Source: JAXMHN01 sp964578605 (GTDB lineage: Bacteria > Verrucomicrobiota > Verrucomicrobiia > Limisphaerales > SIBE01). From it: DNA of 64,000 bases. How positions within the stretch are numbered: the first letter of the stretch is position 1; each line of letters begins with the position of its first letter. Positions 27,504-35,211 of this stretch are shown here, one piece after another. Location: contig CAZODO010000011.1 in NCBI GenBank assembly GCA_964578605.1, forward strand, positions 16,544 to 80,543. Reading direction: 5' to 3'. The notes beneath the pieces were generated by a model. The model was not told the DNA's origin and searched no databases. It was given only the letters and a program-made list of their open reading frames with translations. Made by a program: the position numbers and the translations under genes.

Positions 27504-30500
27504 ATGAGACTTGCTGGCTGCGTGTTCGCACATTCGGTTTCTTTTGCCTGCGTTGCTTTCTTGCTCGTCCTTTCCTCCGTTACGCATGGTCAGACCTCAT
27601 TCATCCGATATGGCAAGCACGAGGTCCATCCGACGCGAATTCTGGCGAAATTTGTGGACCGGGCGCGGCTGGACTCGGGCGCGGGGCTTCTGCGATCGGC
27701 TGGGCTCCAGATTGAGGAGCGAATCGCCCTGGTAGATGGGCTGGTGATCCTGGATGTCGCGGATGATCCCGGGAGACTTGGCAAGCTAAACGCTTCTCCT
27801 TCCGATCTTGCCGGGGCTTCCAGTTTGCTGCAAGCAAGGGTTCACGCCCTGGAAGACTCCGGCCTCTTCGATTACGTCCAGCCGAGTTACGTCTACACCA
27901 ACCTGCTACTGCCAAACGACGCCCGGTTCGCCGACAACACCTTGTGGGGTTTGCGCAACACCGGGGCGGCGGGTGGCCTTTCGGGCTCCGATATCGGGGC
28001 CGTCCGAGCCTGGGATATCACCACCGGATCCACCAATGTGATCGTGGCGGTTATCGATAGCGGGATTCGATACACTCACCAGGAACTTGCCGGGCAAATG
28101 TGGCGCAATCCGAAAGAGATCCCCGGCAATGGCATGGATGACGACCGGAACGGGTTTGTCGACGACGTGTTCGGCCCGAACCCGTCCGGTGGAAATGGAA
28201 ATCCCCTGGACGACAACGATCATGGCACCCATGTCGCGGGCACGATTGGCGCCGCTGCCAACGATGGGTTTCCGCACGTTGGCGTCGCTTGGAAGGTCCA
28301 GCTTATGGCCTGCAAATTCCTTGGCTCAGACGGATTCGGGACGACCGACGACGCGATCCGATGTCTCAATTACGCGGTGCAACACGGCGCCAGGGTGATC
28401 AACGCGAGTTGGGGCGGCGGTCCCTTCGAGCGCGCGCTCCTGGACGCATTGACGGCTGCACGGCGTCGCGGAGTTCTGTTCGTTGCAGCATCCGGCAACG
28501 ATTTCAGCGATAACGATGCCTATGCGTTCTATCCCGCTTCCTACCGGCTCGACAACGTGATTTCCGTCGCTTCCATTGACCGCCGGGACCGCCTGTCGTC
28601 TTTCTCGAATTTTGGCCGGAACTCGGTGCATCTAGGAGCTCCGGGCGACAGCATCTTCTCGTGCACCTCCGGGTCGGACAGCGCCTATGACACCTTCGAT
28701 GGCACCAGTATGGCGGCGCCCCATGTTGCCGGAGTGGCAGCCCTCATTCTGGCCAAGTTCCCCAATGCTTCGGTGCCGGAAATCCGCGAGCGCCTCCTGT
28801 CCACGGCCGTCCCGATTGCGACGCTCGATGGCAAAGTGACAACCGGCGGCCGCGTGAACGCTTTCCGGGCCTTGTCCGCAACGCCAGACGGCTCCCTGGA
28901 ACTGGGGTTTGATCCCCCTGAGAACAGTGACCTTTCCGCTCGGCGGCCGGTGCGCTTCATGGTGACCGTGACGGATCTGACCGGCGTGACGAACGCCACC
29001 GTCCGTGCGATGGTTCAGAACTCTGGCTCCGAGGTCTCCTTCCGCAACGACGGGACCGAGGGTGATGAGGTATCGGGCGACGAGGTTTACACCGCAGACC
29101 TCACGCTCCCTGTTGCGCCCGGCCCGTTCGGCATCCTTTTCTCCGTAAGTGCTCCCGGGAAAGAAAGCGTTTCCCGATCGGTCACCTGCAACATCGCCGC
29201 GCCGCCGCTCAACGATCATTTTGCCGATGCGCTCGATATCCCTGCCGAAGGCGCGTTGCTCCAATGGACGAATCGCTTCGCCACGATCGAGCCAGGCGAA
29301 CCGCAGCATGCCCAGTCCCCTTCCGCGACCGGGTCGGTCTGGTGGAACTGGACGCCGGCCGTAGACACCTCGGTGATCGTTGACACGGCGGGCAGTTCCT
29401 TCGACACGGTGCTGGCGGTCTACACGAACAACACGCTCACCGCGCTTCGGACGGTCGCCTTTGCCGACGATGCCGGCGGGCGGAAGCAAGGCCGCGTCAC
29501 CTTCGCTGCGAGCAGGGGGCTGGTGTATCACATCGCCGTCGCGGGATATTCGGTCTCCGATTTCGGCACCATCCGGCTCCGGGTCGAACCGGGCGGGGCG
29601 CCGGACACGAACGCACCGATCGTCGCGATCACCGGGCCTGCCAGTGGCCTCATCATTACTAATGCGACCGACCCAAAGCTGGTCGTTGCGGGGACCGCAA
29701 CCGATCCGGTGCCGAACTCCAGCGGGCTGCGCCAGGTCCAGGTGCAAGTGAACCGTAATGTCGCCAGCACGGCCCTGGGGACCACCAATTGGACCAGCAC
29801 CGTCCTGCTGCGCGAGGGCCAAAACCGGATCAAGGTGAGCGCCACTGATTTCGCCGGGAACGCTTCCCCAATCCGATCGGTGACGGTGAATTACGAGCCT
29901 TTGATCAGCCCCAACGATCTTTTCGACAACGCGTTTGAGCTGGCCAATTCGAGCGGTTCCGTCACGGGAAACAACACGCGGGCGGGAAAGGACCGGGGCG
30001 AGCCGATCCATGGCGAAGGAGGTGCCGGGAAAAGTATTTGGTGGGTATACCGCCCCCCGACGGACGGCGTTCTGTCCGTAAGCACCGCGTCTTCCACCTT
30101 CGACACCCTCCTGGCTCTCTACGATGGGGGCGCGGGTGGCGTTGCCAGCCTCGAACCGCTCGCCAGCAATGACAACGCGGCGGAAGGCGCGGAGTTCAGC
30201 AGCGTTCAACAACCCCTTAAAGCCGGCCAAACCTGCTTTATCGCGGTGGACGGGGCTAACGGGAGTTCGGGTTTCGTTCAGTTGGACTACAGCTTCCGCT
30301 CCGTGCCCGTTTGGCGAGTCTCACTCAGCGCGGGAGAAGGCGGCTCCGCACTCCCCGCTCGCGCCTTTTACGAGGACGGCTCCAGGATCGAGCTTCGGGC
30401 GGTTCCCGATCCCTTCTTCCAGTTCGAGTCCTGGCAGGGCGGCCTTGCCTCGACAGAAAACCCTTTCTCCCTGGTCGTTCTGGGCGACCTCATATTTCAA

Positions 30501-31163
30501 GCTGTTTTCCGGCCGATGGAGTTTACTGACGGGTTTGAAGCTGGGGACTTTTCAGCGCTGCCATGGTTGTCTTCGGGCAGAGTACCCTGGGCCGTTCAAT
30601 CCAGCGAAGTGCAGGCTGGCAGCTTCGCGGCTCGCTCCGGCGAGATCGGGAACGGCCAGAGATCTTCTCTGCTGCTCACGGACGTCTTTCGAGGCGGGGC
30701 CGCATCCTTCGGCGTGCGCGTGAGTTCGGAACCCACCTGGGACAAGCTCGAGTTCTTCCTGAACGGCGCTTCTCTAAATCGATGGTCTGGAGAGATCGCT
30801 TGGACTGAGTTTCGTTTCGACGTTCCTGCCGGGACCAACACCCTCGAATGGCGGTATTCCAAGGATTTCTTTGATACCAAAGCTGGGCTTGACGCCGCGT
30901 TTATAGACAATCTCAACCTGCCATTGCGCGTTCCTGTGGATGGCACCACCCCAGCTCGCCTGGCCCTCCGCCGGTTGCCCAGCGGTGCGGTCGAACTCAC
31001 CGTTACCGGCCAGACCAACCAGGTTTACTTCATTGAATCATGCTCCGTATGGGGAAATTGGACTCCAATCTCCACCAATTCGGCCCAGAACGGGGTCATT
31101 CGATGGATGACTGATCTCGATCCGGGCGATTCTGCGGTGTTCTACCGGGCCGTCGTGCGTTAG
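27504..31163 (+). CDS. Exported subtilisin-like (S8) serine protease with C-terminal beta-domains
   Basis: This is a 1219-residue protein: signal peptide (MRLAGCVFAHSVSFACVAFLLVLSSVTHGQ), propeptide (ILAKFVDRARL..., like the fervidolysin prodomain), then an S8 domain with the full triad Asp185 (AVIDSGIRYTH), His240 (DHGTHVAGTIG) and Ser402 (DGTSMAAPHVAG), and oxyanion Asn in AASGND. After it come an Ig-like region, two copies of a module beginning P.NDHF/PNDLF and containing SVWWNWTP or SIWWVYRP, SFDTVLAVY/TFDTLLALY, a Gly-rich InlB-B-like repeat (YEDGSRIELRAVPDPFFQFES), and the final module ending FYRAVVR. The ATG at 27504 is chosen because it starts the signal peptide. It would act outside the cell or on the surface, perhaps maturing exported proteins encoded beside it (inference). 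Confidence 0.92.
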   Translation: MRLAGCVFAHSVSFACVAFLLVLSSVTHGQTSFIRYGKHEVHPTRILAKFVDRARLDSGAGLLRSAGLQIEERIALVDGLVILDVADDPGRLGKLNASPSDLAGASSLLQARVHALEDSGLFDYVQPSYVYTNLLLPNDARFADNTLWGLRNTGAAGGLSGSDIGAVRAWDITTGSTNVIVAVIDSGIRYTHQELAGQMWRNPKEIPGNGMDDDRNGFVDDVFGPNPSGGNGNPLDDNDHGTHVAGTIGAAANDGFPHVGVAWKVQLMACKFLGSDGFGTTDDAIRCLNYAVQHGARVINASWGGGPFERALLDALTAARRRGVLFVAASGNDFSDNDAYAFYPASYRLDNVISVASIDRRDRLSSFSNFGRNSVHLGAPGDSIFSCTSGSDSAYDTFDGTSMAAPHVAGVAALILAKFPNASVPEIRERLLSTAVPIATLDGKVTTGGRVNAFRALSATPDGSLELGFDPPENSDLSARRPVRFMVTVTDLTGVTNATVRAMVQNSGSEVSFRNDGTEGDEVSGDEVYTADLTLPVAPGPFGILFSVSAPGKESVSRSVTCNIAAPPLNDHFADALDIPAEGALLQWTNRFATIEPGEPQHAQSPSATGSVWWNWTPAVDTSVIVDTAGSSFDTVLAVYTNNTLTALRTVAFADDAGGRKQGRVTFAASRGLVYHIAVAGYSVSDFGTIRLRVEPGGAPDTNAPIVAITGPASGLIITNATDPKLVVAGTATDPVPNSSGLRQVQVQVNRNVASTALGTTNWTSTVLLREGQNRIKVSATDFAGNASPIRSVTVNYEPLISPNDLFDNAFELANSSGSVTGNNTRAGKDRGEPIHGEGGAGKSIWWVYRPPTDGVLSVSTASSTFDTLLALYDGGAGGVASLEPLASNDNAAEGAEFSSVQQPLKAGQTCFIAVDGANGSSGFVQLDYSFRSVPVWRVSLSAGEGGSALPARAFYEDGSRIELRAVPDPFFQFESWQGGLASTENPFSLVVLGDLIFQAVFRPMEFTDGFEAGDFSALPWLSSGRVPWAVQSSEVQAGSFAARSGEIGNGQRSSLLLTDVFRGGAASFGVRVSSEPTWDKLEFFLNGASLNRWSGEIAWTEFRFDVPAGTNTLEWRYSKDFFDTKAGLDAAFIDNLNLPLRVPVDGTTPARLALRRLPSGAVELTVTGQTNQVYFIESCSVWGNWTPISTNSAQNGVIRWMTDLDPGDSAVFYRAVVR

Positions 31164-31193
31164 GGTGCCGATGTTCGCCTGGCGGACAGAGGG

Positions 31194-31213
31194 TCTTCCA
31201 CAATTGTGGAAGA
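31194..31213. promoter_or_regulatory. Perfect 20-bp palindrome between the protease gene and coaE
   Basis: TCTTCCACAATTGTGGAAGA is identical to its reverse complement. It begins 31 bp after the protease stop and lies about 200 bp before coaE. It could be an operator or a terminator stem; no T-run follows directly, though a T-rich stretch (cgttttaaagaattt) lies 15 bp further on. Confidence 0.5.
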
Positions 31214-31414
31214 TCTGCAAGTCACGCGTTTTAAAGAATTTACGACTTGAGTTCTGATTTCAAAGTCGTGGCTGCTGCGCAAGCCCGTTGAATTTGCCGG
31301 GACAGGCAGGGAATGAATCGTCCCCGCCCCGCACAGGGTAACGACGCCCGGTTTCGTGCGGTTCGGTGTGGGACGAGTGAATTCCACGCAGGAATGCGTG
31401 AAAATGGCTCTAAC

Positions 31415-32092
31415 ATGGTAACTCTTGGCTTAACAGGCGGCATCGGCATGGGAAAATCGACCGCGGCCACTATGCTGCCGGAGTTTGAAGTCCCTGTCAT
31501 CGATACGGATATCATTGCGCGTCAAATAGTTGAACCTGGACAGTCGGCGTTGGCCGAAGTTCGGGCCGCTTTCGGTTCGGAAATCGTCGCCTCCGACGGC
31601 CGCCTCCGTCGCGATGTCCTCGCCGAGCGCGTTTTCTCCGATGCGGCCGCGCGTCGGCGGCTCGAGGCTATTCTCCACCCCAGGATTCGCGATGTTTGGC
31701 AAGCGCAAGTGCGCCAGTGGAGTCAACAGGGTCACACGTTAGGCGTGGTCGTCATCCCGCTCCTTTTCGAGATCGGAGCACAGGCGGAGTTGGATGCTAC
31801 TGTTTGCGTGGCCTGTTCCGCCGAGAGCCAAATGGAGCGTTTGCGAGATCGCGGATGGACCGCAGTCCAAATCCAGCAACGCATCCAGTCTCAGTGGCCT
31901 GTGAACAGCAAAATGGAGCACTCGAACTTCGTAGTGTGGACCGAAGGGACCCTCGAGACCACGCGCGAGCAGCTCAGGCGGGTATTAATCAATTCCATTT
32001 CCGGCGTCCCGGAGGGACAGCCCGAAAATAGCCCGGCGTTTCAACGCCGGGTTTTGGGTAATGACGGTATAAGTCCCGAAAGGGACGGCTGA
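31415..32092 (+). CDS. coaE: Dephospho-CoA kinase with repeat-derived C-terminal extension
   Basis: This 225-residue cytoplasmic enzyme phosphorylates dephospho-CoA with ATP, the last step of coenzyme A synthesis. The P-loop is GLTGGIGMGKST at the N-terminus; DTDIIARQIVEPG, LHPRIRDVW, VVIPLLFE and the lid arginine region (RLRDRGW) match the family. The ATG at 31415 is chosen because the P-loop normally begins within about five residues of the start; upstream in-frame starts add residues with no counterpart. The last 25-30 residues (SGVPEGQPENSPAFQRR onward) are encoded by the REP-like element at 32006-32086, making the protein longer than the usual about 200 residues. It stands alone, without other CoA genes nearby. 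Confidence 0.92.
   Translation: MVTLGLTGGIGMGKSTAATMLPEFEVPVIDTDIIARQIVEPGQSALAEVRAAFGSEIVASDGRLRRDVLAERVFSDAAARRRLEAILHPRIRDVWQAQVRQWSQQGHTLGVVVIPLLFEIGAQAELDATVCVACSAESQMERLRDRGWTAVQIQQRIQSQWPVNSKMEHSNFVVWTEGTLETTREQLRRVLINSISGVPEGQPENSPAFQRRVLGNDGISPERDG
32006..32086. repeat. REP-like palindromic element, copy 2, inside the coaE 3' end
   Basis: The element consists of GTCCCGgAGGGAC (32006-32018), CCCGGCGtttcaaCGCCGGG (32032-32051) and GTCCCGaaAGGGAC (32073-32086). The central palindrome matches the one at 27237-27256 except for one base. The coaE stop codon lies 4 bp past the last palindrome, so the element is translated. Confidence 0.85.
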
Positions 32093-32193
32093 ACTCAATC
32101 GCTACCGCCCCTCCGAGACTTCCACGCCAATTCGGCCGCTGGCTTCCTTCGATCCATCGCGGTGCAAACGCCTCGCATCGGGTCTGCGCGCAC

Positions 32194-32290
32194 AGATCAC
32201 CCGTAGTTCACCCGTAGTTCACCCGTAGATCACCCGTAGATCACCCGTTGGGGAACGGGTGATCTACGGGTGATCTACGGGTGAACACCG
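32194..32290. repeat. 11-bp-unit inverted array, copy 2 (TCACCCGT core)
   Basis: Five direct units (AGATCACCCGT or AGTTCACCCGT) occupy 32194-32248, the 6-nt centre tgggga 32249-32254, and three reverse-complement units 32255-32287, in exact 11-bp register. The right end overlaps the last codons and stop of the minus-strand GT9 gene: the stop TAG at 32275-32277 is part of the repeat. Confidence 0.9.
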
Positions 32291-33264
32291 GGGCATCCGC
32301 GAGCACCCAAAAAACCATCGATCCGTTCGAAGGCTTCCGCTTCGGTGATGTCCTGGATGCAATGCGGCCTTGGAAAGCGACAATAATCGAAGCACTGCTT
32401 GTAGGGGCACGGTTTGCCTGCGATCCACTCCGCCGCTGGATGGATTGGGGCGAACCATTCAGGGAGTTGCGGGCCGAAGAAGGTGAAGGTTGGGACGCCA
32501 AGCAGCGCCGCAAGGTGTCCCGGACCTGAATCGTTCCCAATAAAGACGCTTGCCCGATCGATCACGTCGAGAAGCGCCCCGATCTCCTTCGGCACCACGG
32601 CGCCGCTCTCTCCGTGCTTCATCCACCAATCAAGCTGTCCAGCGTCGCACGCGATTTGAACAGAAAACCCCTTTTGGCGCAGCCGCTCAGCCAAGTTGCG
32701 AAACCGTTCCAGGGGCCAAACCCGCACTTCATAGGCTGCCCCGGTATGAACGAGAACGGCGCGGGCTTCGCGGCGAGGCGGCATGGGCCGGTCCTTGCGG
32801 GCGGGAAGCTCAATTCCCAGGGCTTGGGCAGCCACCCACCAGTCATCGTAGCGATGCGCCAGCTTTCCAAGCCGTGTCAAGGGACGCGTCAGGAGGAATC
32901 TGCTCCCGCGATTCGGATACCCGAGGGTTTGGCGGGCGCCAGTGAGCCACAAGAGGAGATGTTCCCGAAGATCCCACCGGGCGGACACAGCAGCGTCGAA
33001 GCGGCTGAGGCGCAATTCCCCGATCAGTTTGGCAAAGGCCTTCCAAGGCCAGGCATGCAGGCGGTACTTGTCGTAGAAAGCGGTCCAGGGAACTACAAAT
33101 TCCACCAGGCGCACCATGGGCCAGAAACGCTGCTGGAAGGTTCGCGCGACCGGTTGGGCAAGAACGGTGACGTCGAAGCGCTCAGTTGCGGCTTGAATGA
33201 AGGGCGTGGCGATCGCCAAGTCCCCCACGCGCCACAATTCAAACACCAGCAGCTTCGGTTTCAT
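32275..33264 (-). CDS. GT9-family (heptosyltransferase-like) glycosyltransferase
   Basis: This 329-residue protein of the ADP-heptose:LPS heptosyltransferase family begins KLLVFELWRVGDLAIATPFI, the typical N-terminal loop. Its C-terminal half carries VLVHTGAAYEVRVWPLERFRNLAERL and FIGNDSGPGHLAALLGVPTFTFFGP, the GNDSGP motif that binds the nucleotide-sugar donor. The C-terminus has four cysteines (GKPCPYKQCFDYCRFPRPHC), a pattern common in this family. It probably adds a sugar to a lipid-linked glycan at the inner membrane. The stop codon and the last residues (GVHP) come from the 11-mer array. The TylF-like gene upstream ends 17 bp before this start, so the two are co-transcribed. Confidence 0.88.
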   Translation of the reverse strand: MKPKLLVFELWRVGDLAIATPFIQAATERFDVTVLAQPVARTFQQRFWPMVRLVEFVVPWTAFYDKYRLHAWPWKAFAKLIGELRLSRFDAAVSARWDLREHLLLWLTGARQTLGYPNRGSRFLLTRPLTRLGKLAHRYDDWWVAAQALGIELPARKDRPMPPRREARAVLVHTGAAYEVRVWPLERFRNLAERLRQKGFSVQIACDAGQLDWWMKHGESGAVVPKEIGALLDVIDRASVFIGNDSGPGHLAALLGVPTFTFFGPQLPEWFAPIHPAAEWIAGKPCPYKQCFDYCRFPRPHCIQDITEAEAFERIDGFLGARGCPGVHP

Positions 33265-33280
33265 GGGACGAAGCCGAACG

Positions 33281-34033
33281 TCACGCGCCGCTTCTGAAAA
33301 CGACTGCTTGCCCGTTCCTGAGGATCAAGGGGACTTCCGGCCGCTTCTCGAAGAATTCGTCCACGGCTCGGCGTGCTCCGGGGCAGGAGGGCAGGCCGTA
33401 ATCATCAAACACCATGAAGCCGCCGGGCGAGAGGCGCGGGTAGATGAAGTCGCAGCAATCCAGAATCGACTGATACAGATCGACGTCGATGTGCGCGAAG
33501 GCGAACCGGCGGTCTTCCAGCCCGGAAAATGACTTCGGAATCCAGCCGGGGTAGAATACTGCACCTTGGAACCAAGCCAGGCGCTTCTGAACGAGGTCAA
33601 GGGACGTATCTGCAAAGTGCCCCGGCTGATGCAGATCCTTGGACGGATCGGTCTCCTGCATGCCGCTAAAGCTGTCGAACAGCATCAGTTTCTTGCCGGG
33701 GGACGCCGTCTTAACGTCCGCCACACGGGCCAGGAGCAAGGCAGTGCCGCCTTTGTAAACGCCGCATTCGGTGAAGTCGCCCGGGACAGTCAACGCCTGC
33801 CTGGCCAGCGAATAGAGCACCCAGCATCGCTCCGGGGGCACGAGGGTGTGGGGGGCTGCTTCTTTGTAAAGGCGATCAAAATCGCCGTACCCCAGCCACG
33901 GACTGAAGAACGGCTTGTAGAACGGCAGGTCGGGGATGGGTGCGTTCCCTTCCCATTGCCGCGGCACGCTGTAGAGTTCGTATCCCAGCTGGTAGAGGAC
34001 CTTGCGAATGCTGTTTTTCAGGAGCCCTGTCAC
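33281..34033 (-). CDS. TylF/macrocin-type O-methyltransferase
   Basis: This 250-residue SAM-dependent methyltransferase is of the TylF (macrocin-O-methyltransferase) family. Features: GDFTECGVYKGGTALLLA (SAM-binding loop), KKLMLFDSFSGMQETDPSKD, then FAFAHIDVDLYQSILDCC with the Asp pair that usually binds a divalent metal, and GGFMVFDDYGLPSCPGARRAVDEF. Such enzymes methylate sugar hydroxyls in antibiotics and surface polysaccharides. It is followed after 17 bp by the GT9 gene, so a role in modifying a surface glycan is likely (inference). Confidence 0.87.
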   Translation of the reverse strand: MTGLLKNSIRKVLYQLGYELYSVPRQWEGNAPIPDLPFYKPFFSPWLGYGDFDRLYKEAAPHTLVPPERCWVLYSLARQALTVPGDFTECGVYKGGTALLLARVADVKTASPGKKLMLFDSFSGMQETDPSKDLHQPGHFADTSLDLVQKRLAWFQGAVFYPGWIPKSFSGLEDRRFAFAHIDVDLYQSILDCCDFIYPRLSPGGFMVFDDYGLPSCPGARRAVDEFFEKRPEVPLILRNGQAVVFRSGA

Positions 34034-34118
34034 TGGGCGCGCATGCTAAGGGGAACGGGGGTGGAAGTAAACCCTGAGGTCACCTCGGGACGACTCGTCC
34101 CCCCTTCCGTCGTGTCGT

Positions 34119-34206
34119 GATCGTAATCGTGATCGTAATCGCAATCGCAATCGTAATCGCAATCGCAATCGTAATCGCAATCGTAATCGCAATCGTAATC
34201 GCAATC
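34119..34206. repeat. Hexamer tandem array (RATCGY)n
   Basis: About 15 consecutive hexamers of the form GATCGT, AATCGT or AATCGC occur. The variation is confined to the first and last base of each unit while ATCG is constant. Confidence 0.9.
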
Positions 34207-34227
34207 CATCCTCTCCGAGATTTGGGA

Positions 34228-34287
34228 GATCAAGATCAAGATCAAGATCAAGATCAAGAGCAAGAGCACGAGCACGAGCACGAGCAA
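34228..34287. repeat. Hexamer tandem array (AGATCA to GAGCAC)n
   Basis: About ten hexamers run from AGATCA units into GAGCAA and GAGCAC units, showing stepwise divergence along the array. It starts 22 bp after the RATCGY array. Confidence 0.88.
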
Positions 34288-34344
34288 CGGATTGAGCAAG
34301 AACTCGGCGTTGACCCCCCGATGCAAAGCAAATAGCTTGCGCGT

Positions 34345-35211
34345 GTGGAAAACAGCTCCGCCGCGGCCGAAAACGCGCCGAATGAGCGGCGTTGGCGCAC
34401 GTCAGAGGCTCCGATCGCCCGAAGGTATACGAATTGGATCGGGCGGAAATTGCTACGCCTGGTCGGAACGATCCATGGCTTGGGGGCCTTTTCGCTCATC
34501 GCGTTTGGCGTGGCGGTCACCAAGTTCAATCACGCGTCCCGGGTGGTGCATCCTTTGATCCGTGACCAGATCCATCGGGCTGGAGTGCGAATGTTGCCGA
34601 TGATCACTTTTCTGGGTGTGGCGCTTGGGTTTGTGGTGATCGGCCAGACGGTGGCGATGCTCAGCCGGGTGGGAGCGACCAATTACGCCGGGACCGTGAT
34701 GGTGACGGTGGTGGTCCGTGAGCTTGGACCCATTGTGACCGCGCTGGTTGTCCTGGCCCGGGTTGGGACGGCGATCGTGATCGAGTTGGGCACCGCGCGC
34801 GCCCAAGGGGAAGTGGAAGCGCTTGAGGCGCTGGGAATCGACCCGATGCATTACCTGGTGGTGCCGCGAATTATCGGACTGGCCGTTTCCATTTCGGCGC
34901 TGACGGTTTACCTGATCCTGATCGCACTGGTCAGTGGGTATCTGTTTGCTTTCGTCCAGGATGTGCCCTTGCGTCCAATGGATTATTTCAGTCAGCTTGC
35001 CGGTTCGCTGCGGTGGCAGGACTTCGCTCTGCTGGCGTTGAAGACGAGTGCGTTTGGCACCGTCATTGCCATGGCCACCTGTTTTGAAGGGCTGGCGTAT
35101 CAATTGCGGATCGAGGACGTGGCGCCGGCGACCACGTCGGCCGTGGTGAACAGCGTGATCTTTTGCGTCTTGCTGGACGGGCTATTCATCGCCGTGTACC
35201 TGCTTGTCTAA
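34345..35211 (+). CDS. mlaE: MlaE-family ABC transporter permease (lipid transport)
   Basis: This 288-residue inner-membrane permease belongs to the MlaE/YrbE family. It has five or six hydrophobic segments, the conserved coupling region FLGVALGFVVIGQTVAMLSRVGATNYAG, and VVRELGPIVTALVVLARVGTAIVIELGT...EVEALEALGIDP, where the short helix LEALGIDP is the family signature that contacts the ATPase. It works with an ATP-binding subunit and an MCE protein in moving phospholipids between membranes. The start is GTG at 34345. The ATPase gene begins immediately after the stop at 35211, and the MCE gene follows: the usual mlaFED set in the order E-F-D. Confidence 0.93.
   Translation: MENSSAAAENAPNERRWRTSEAPIARRYTNWIGRKLLRLVGTIHGLGAFSLIAFGVAVTKFNHASRVVHPLIRDQIHRAGVRMLPMITFLGVALGFVVIGQTVAMLSRVGATNYAGTVMVTVVVRELGPIVTALVVLARVGTAIVIELGTARAQGEVEALEALGIDPMHYLVVPRIIGLAVSISALTVYLILIALVSGYLFAFVQDVPLRPMDYFSQLAGSLRWQDFALLALKTSAFGTVIAMATCFEGLAYQLRIEDVAPATTSAVVNSVIFCVLLDGLFIAVYLLV

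Larger units (their letters stand above)
34034..34344. other. Gene-free spacer (311 bp) dominated by hexamer arrays
   Basis: This divergent spacer lies between the methyltransferase gene (minus) and mlaE (plus). It holds two adjacent 6-bp tandem arrays described separately. Because 6 is a multiple of 3, all frames stay open through them, which produces spurious frames coding Asp-Cys/Asp-Tyr or Ile-Val repeats on either strand. No promoter was assigned. Confidence 0.7.

Noticed and set aside
28632..30230. Long minus-strand open frame opposite the subtilisin gene
   Set aside because: It lies wholly within a gene with full catalytic motifs, has Arg/Gly-rich composition typical of antisense to GC-rich coding DNA, and no recognisable domain.
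34117..34335. Frames through the hexamer arrays, both strands
   Set aside because: The 6-bp period keeps all frames open; the product is a simple dipeptide repeat with no gene context.
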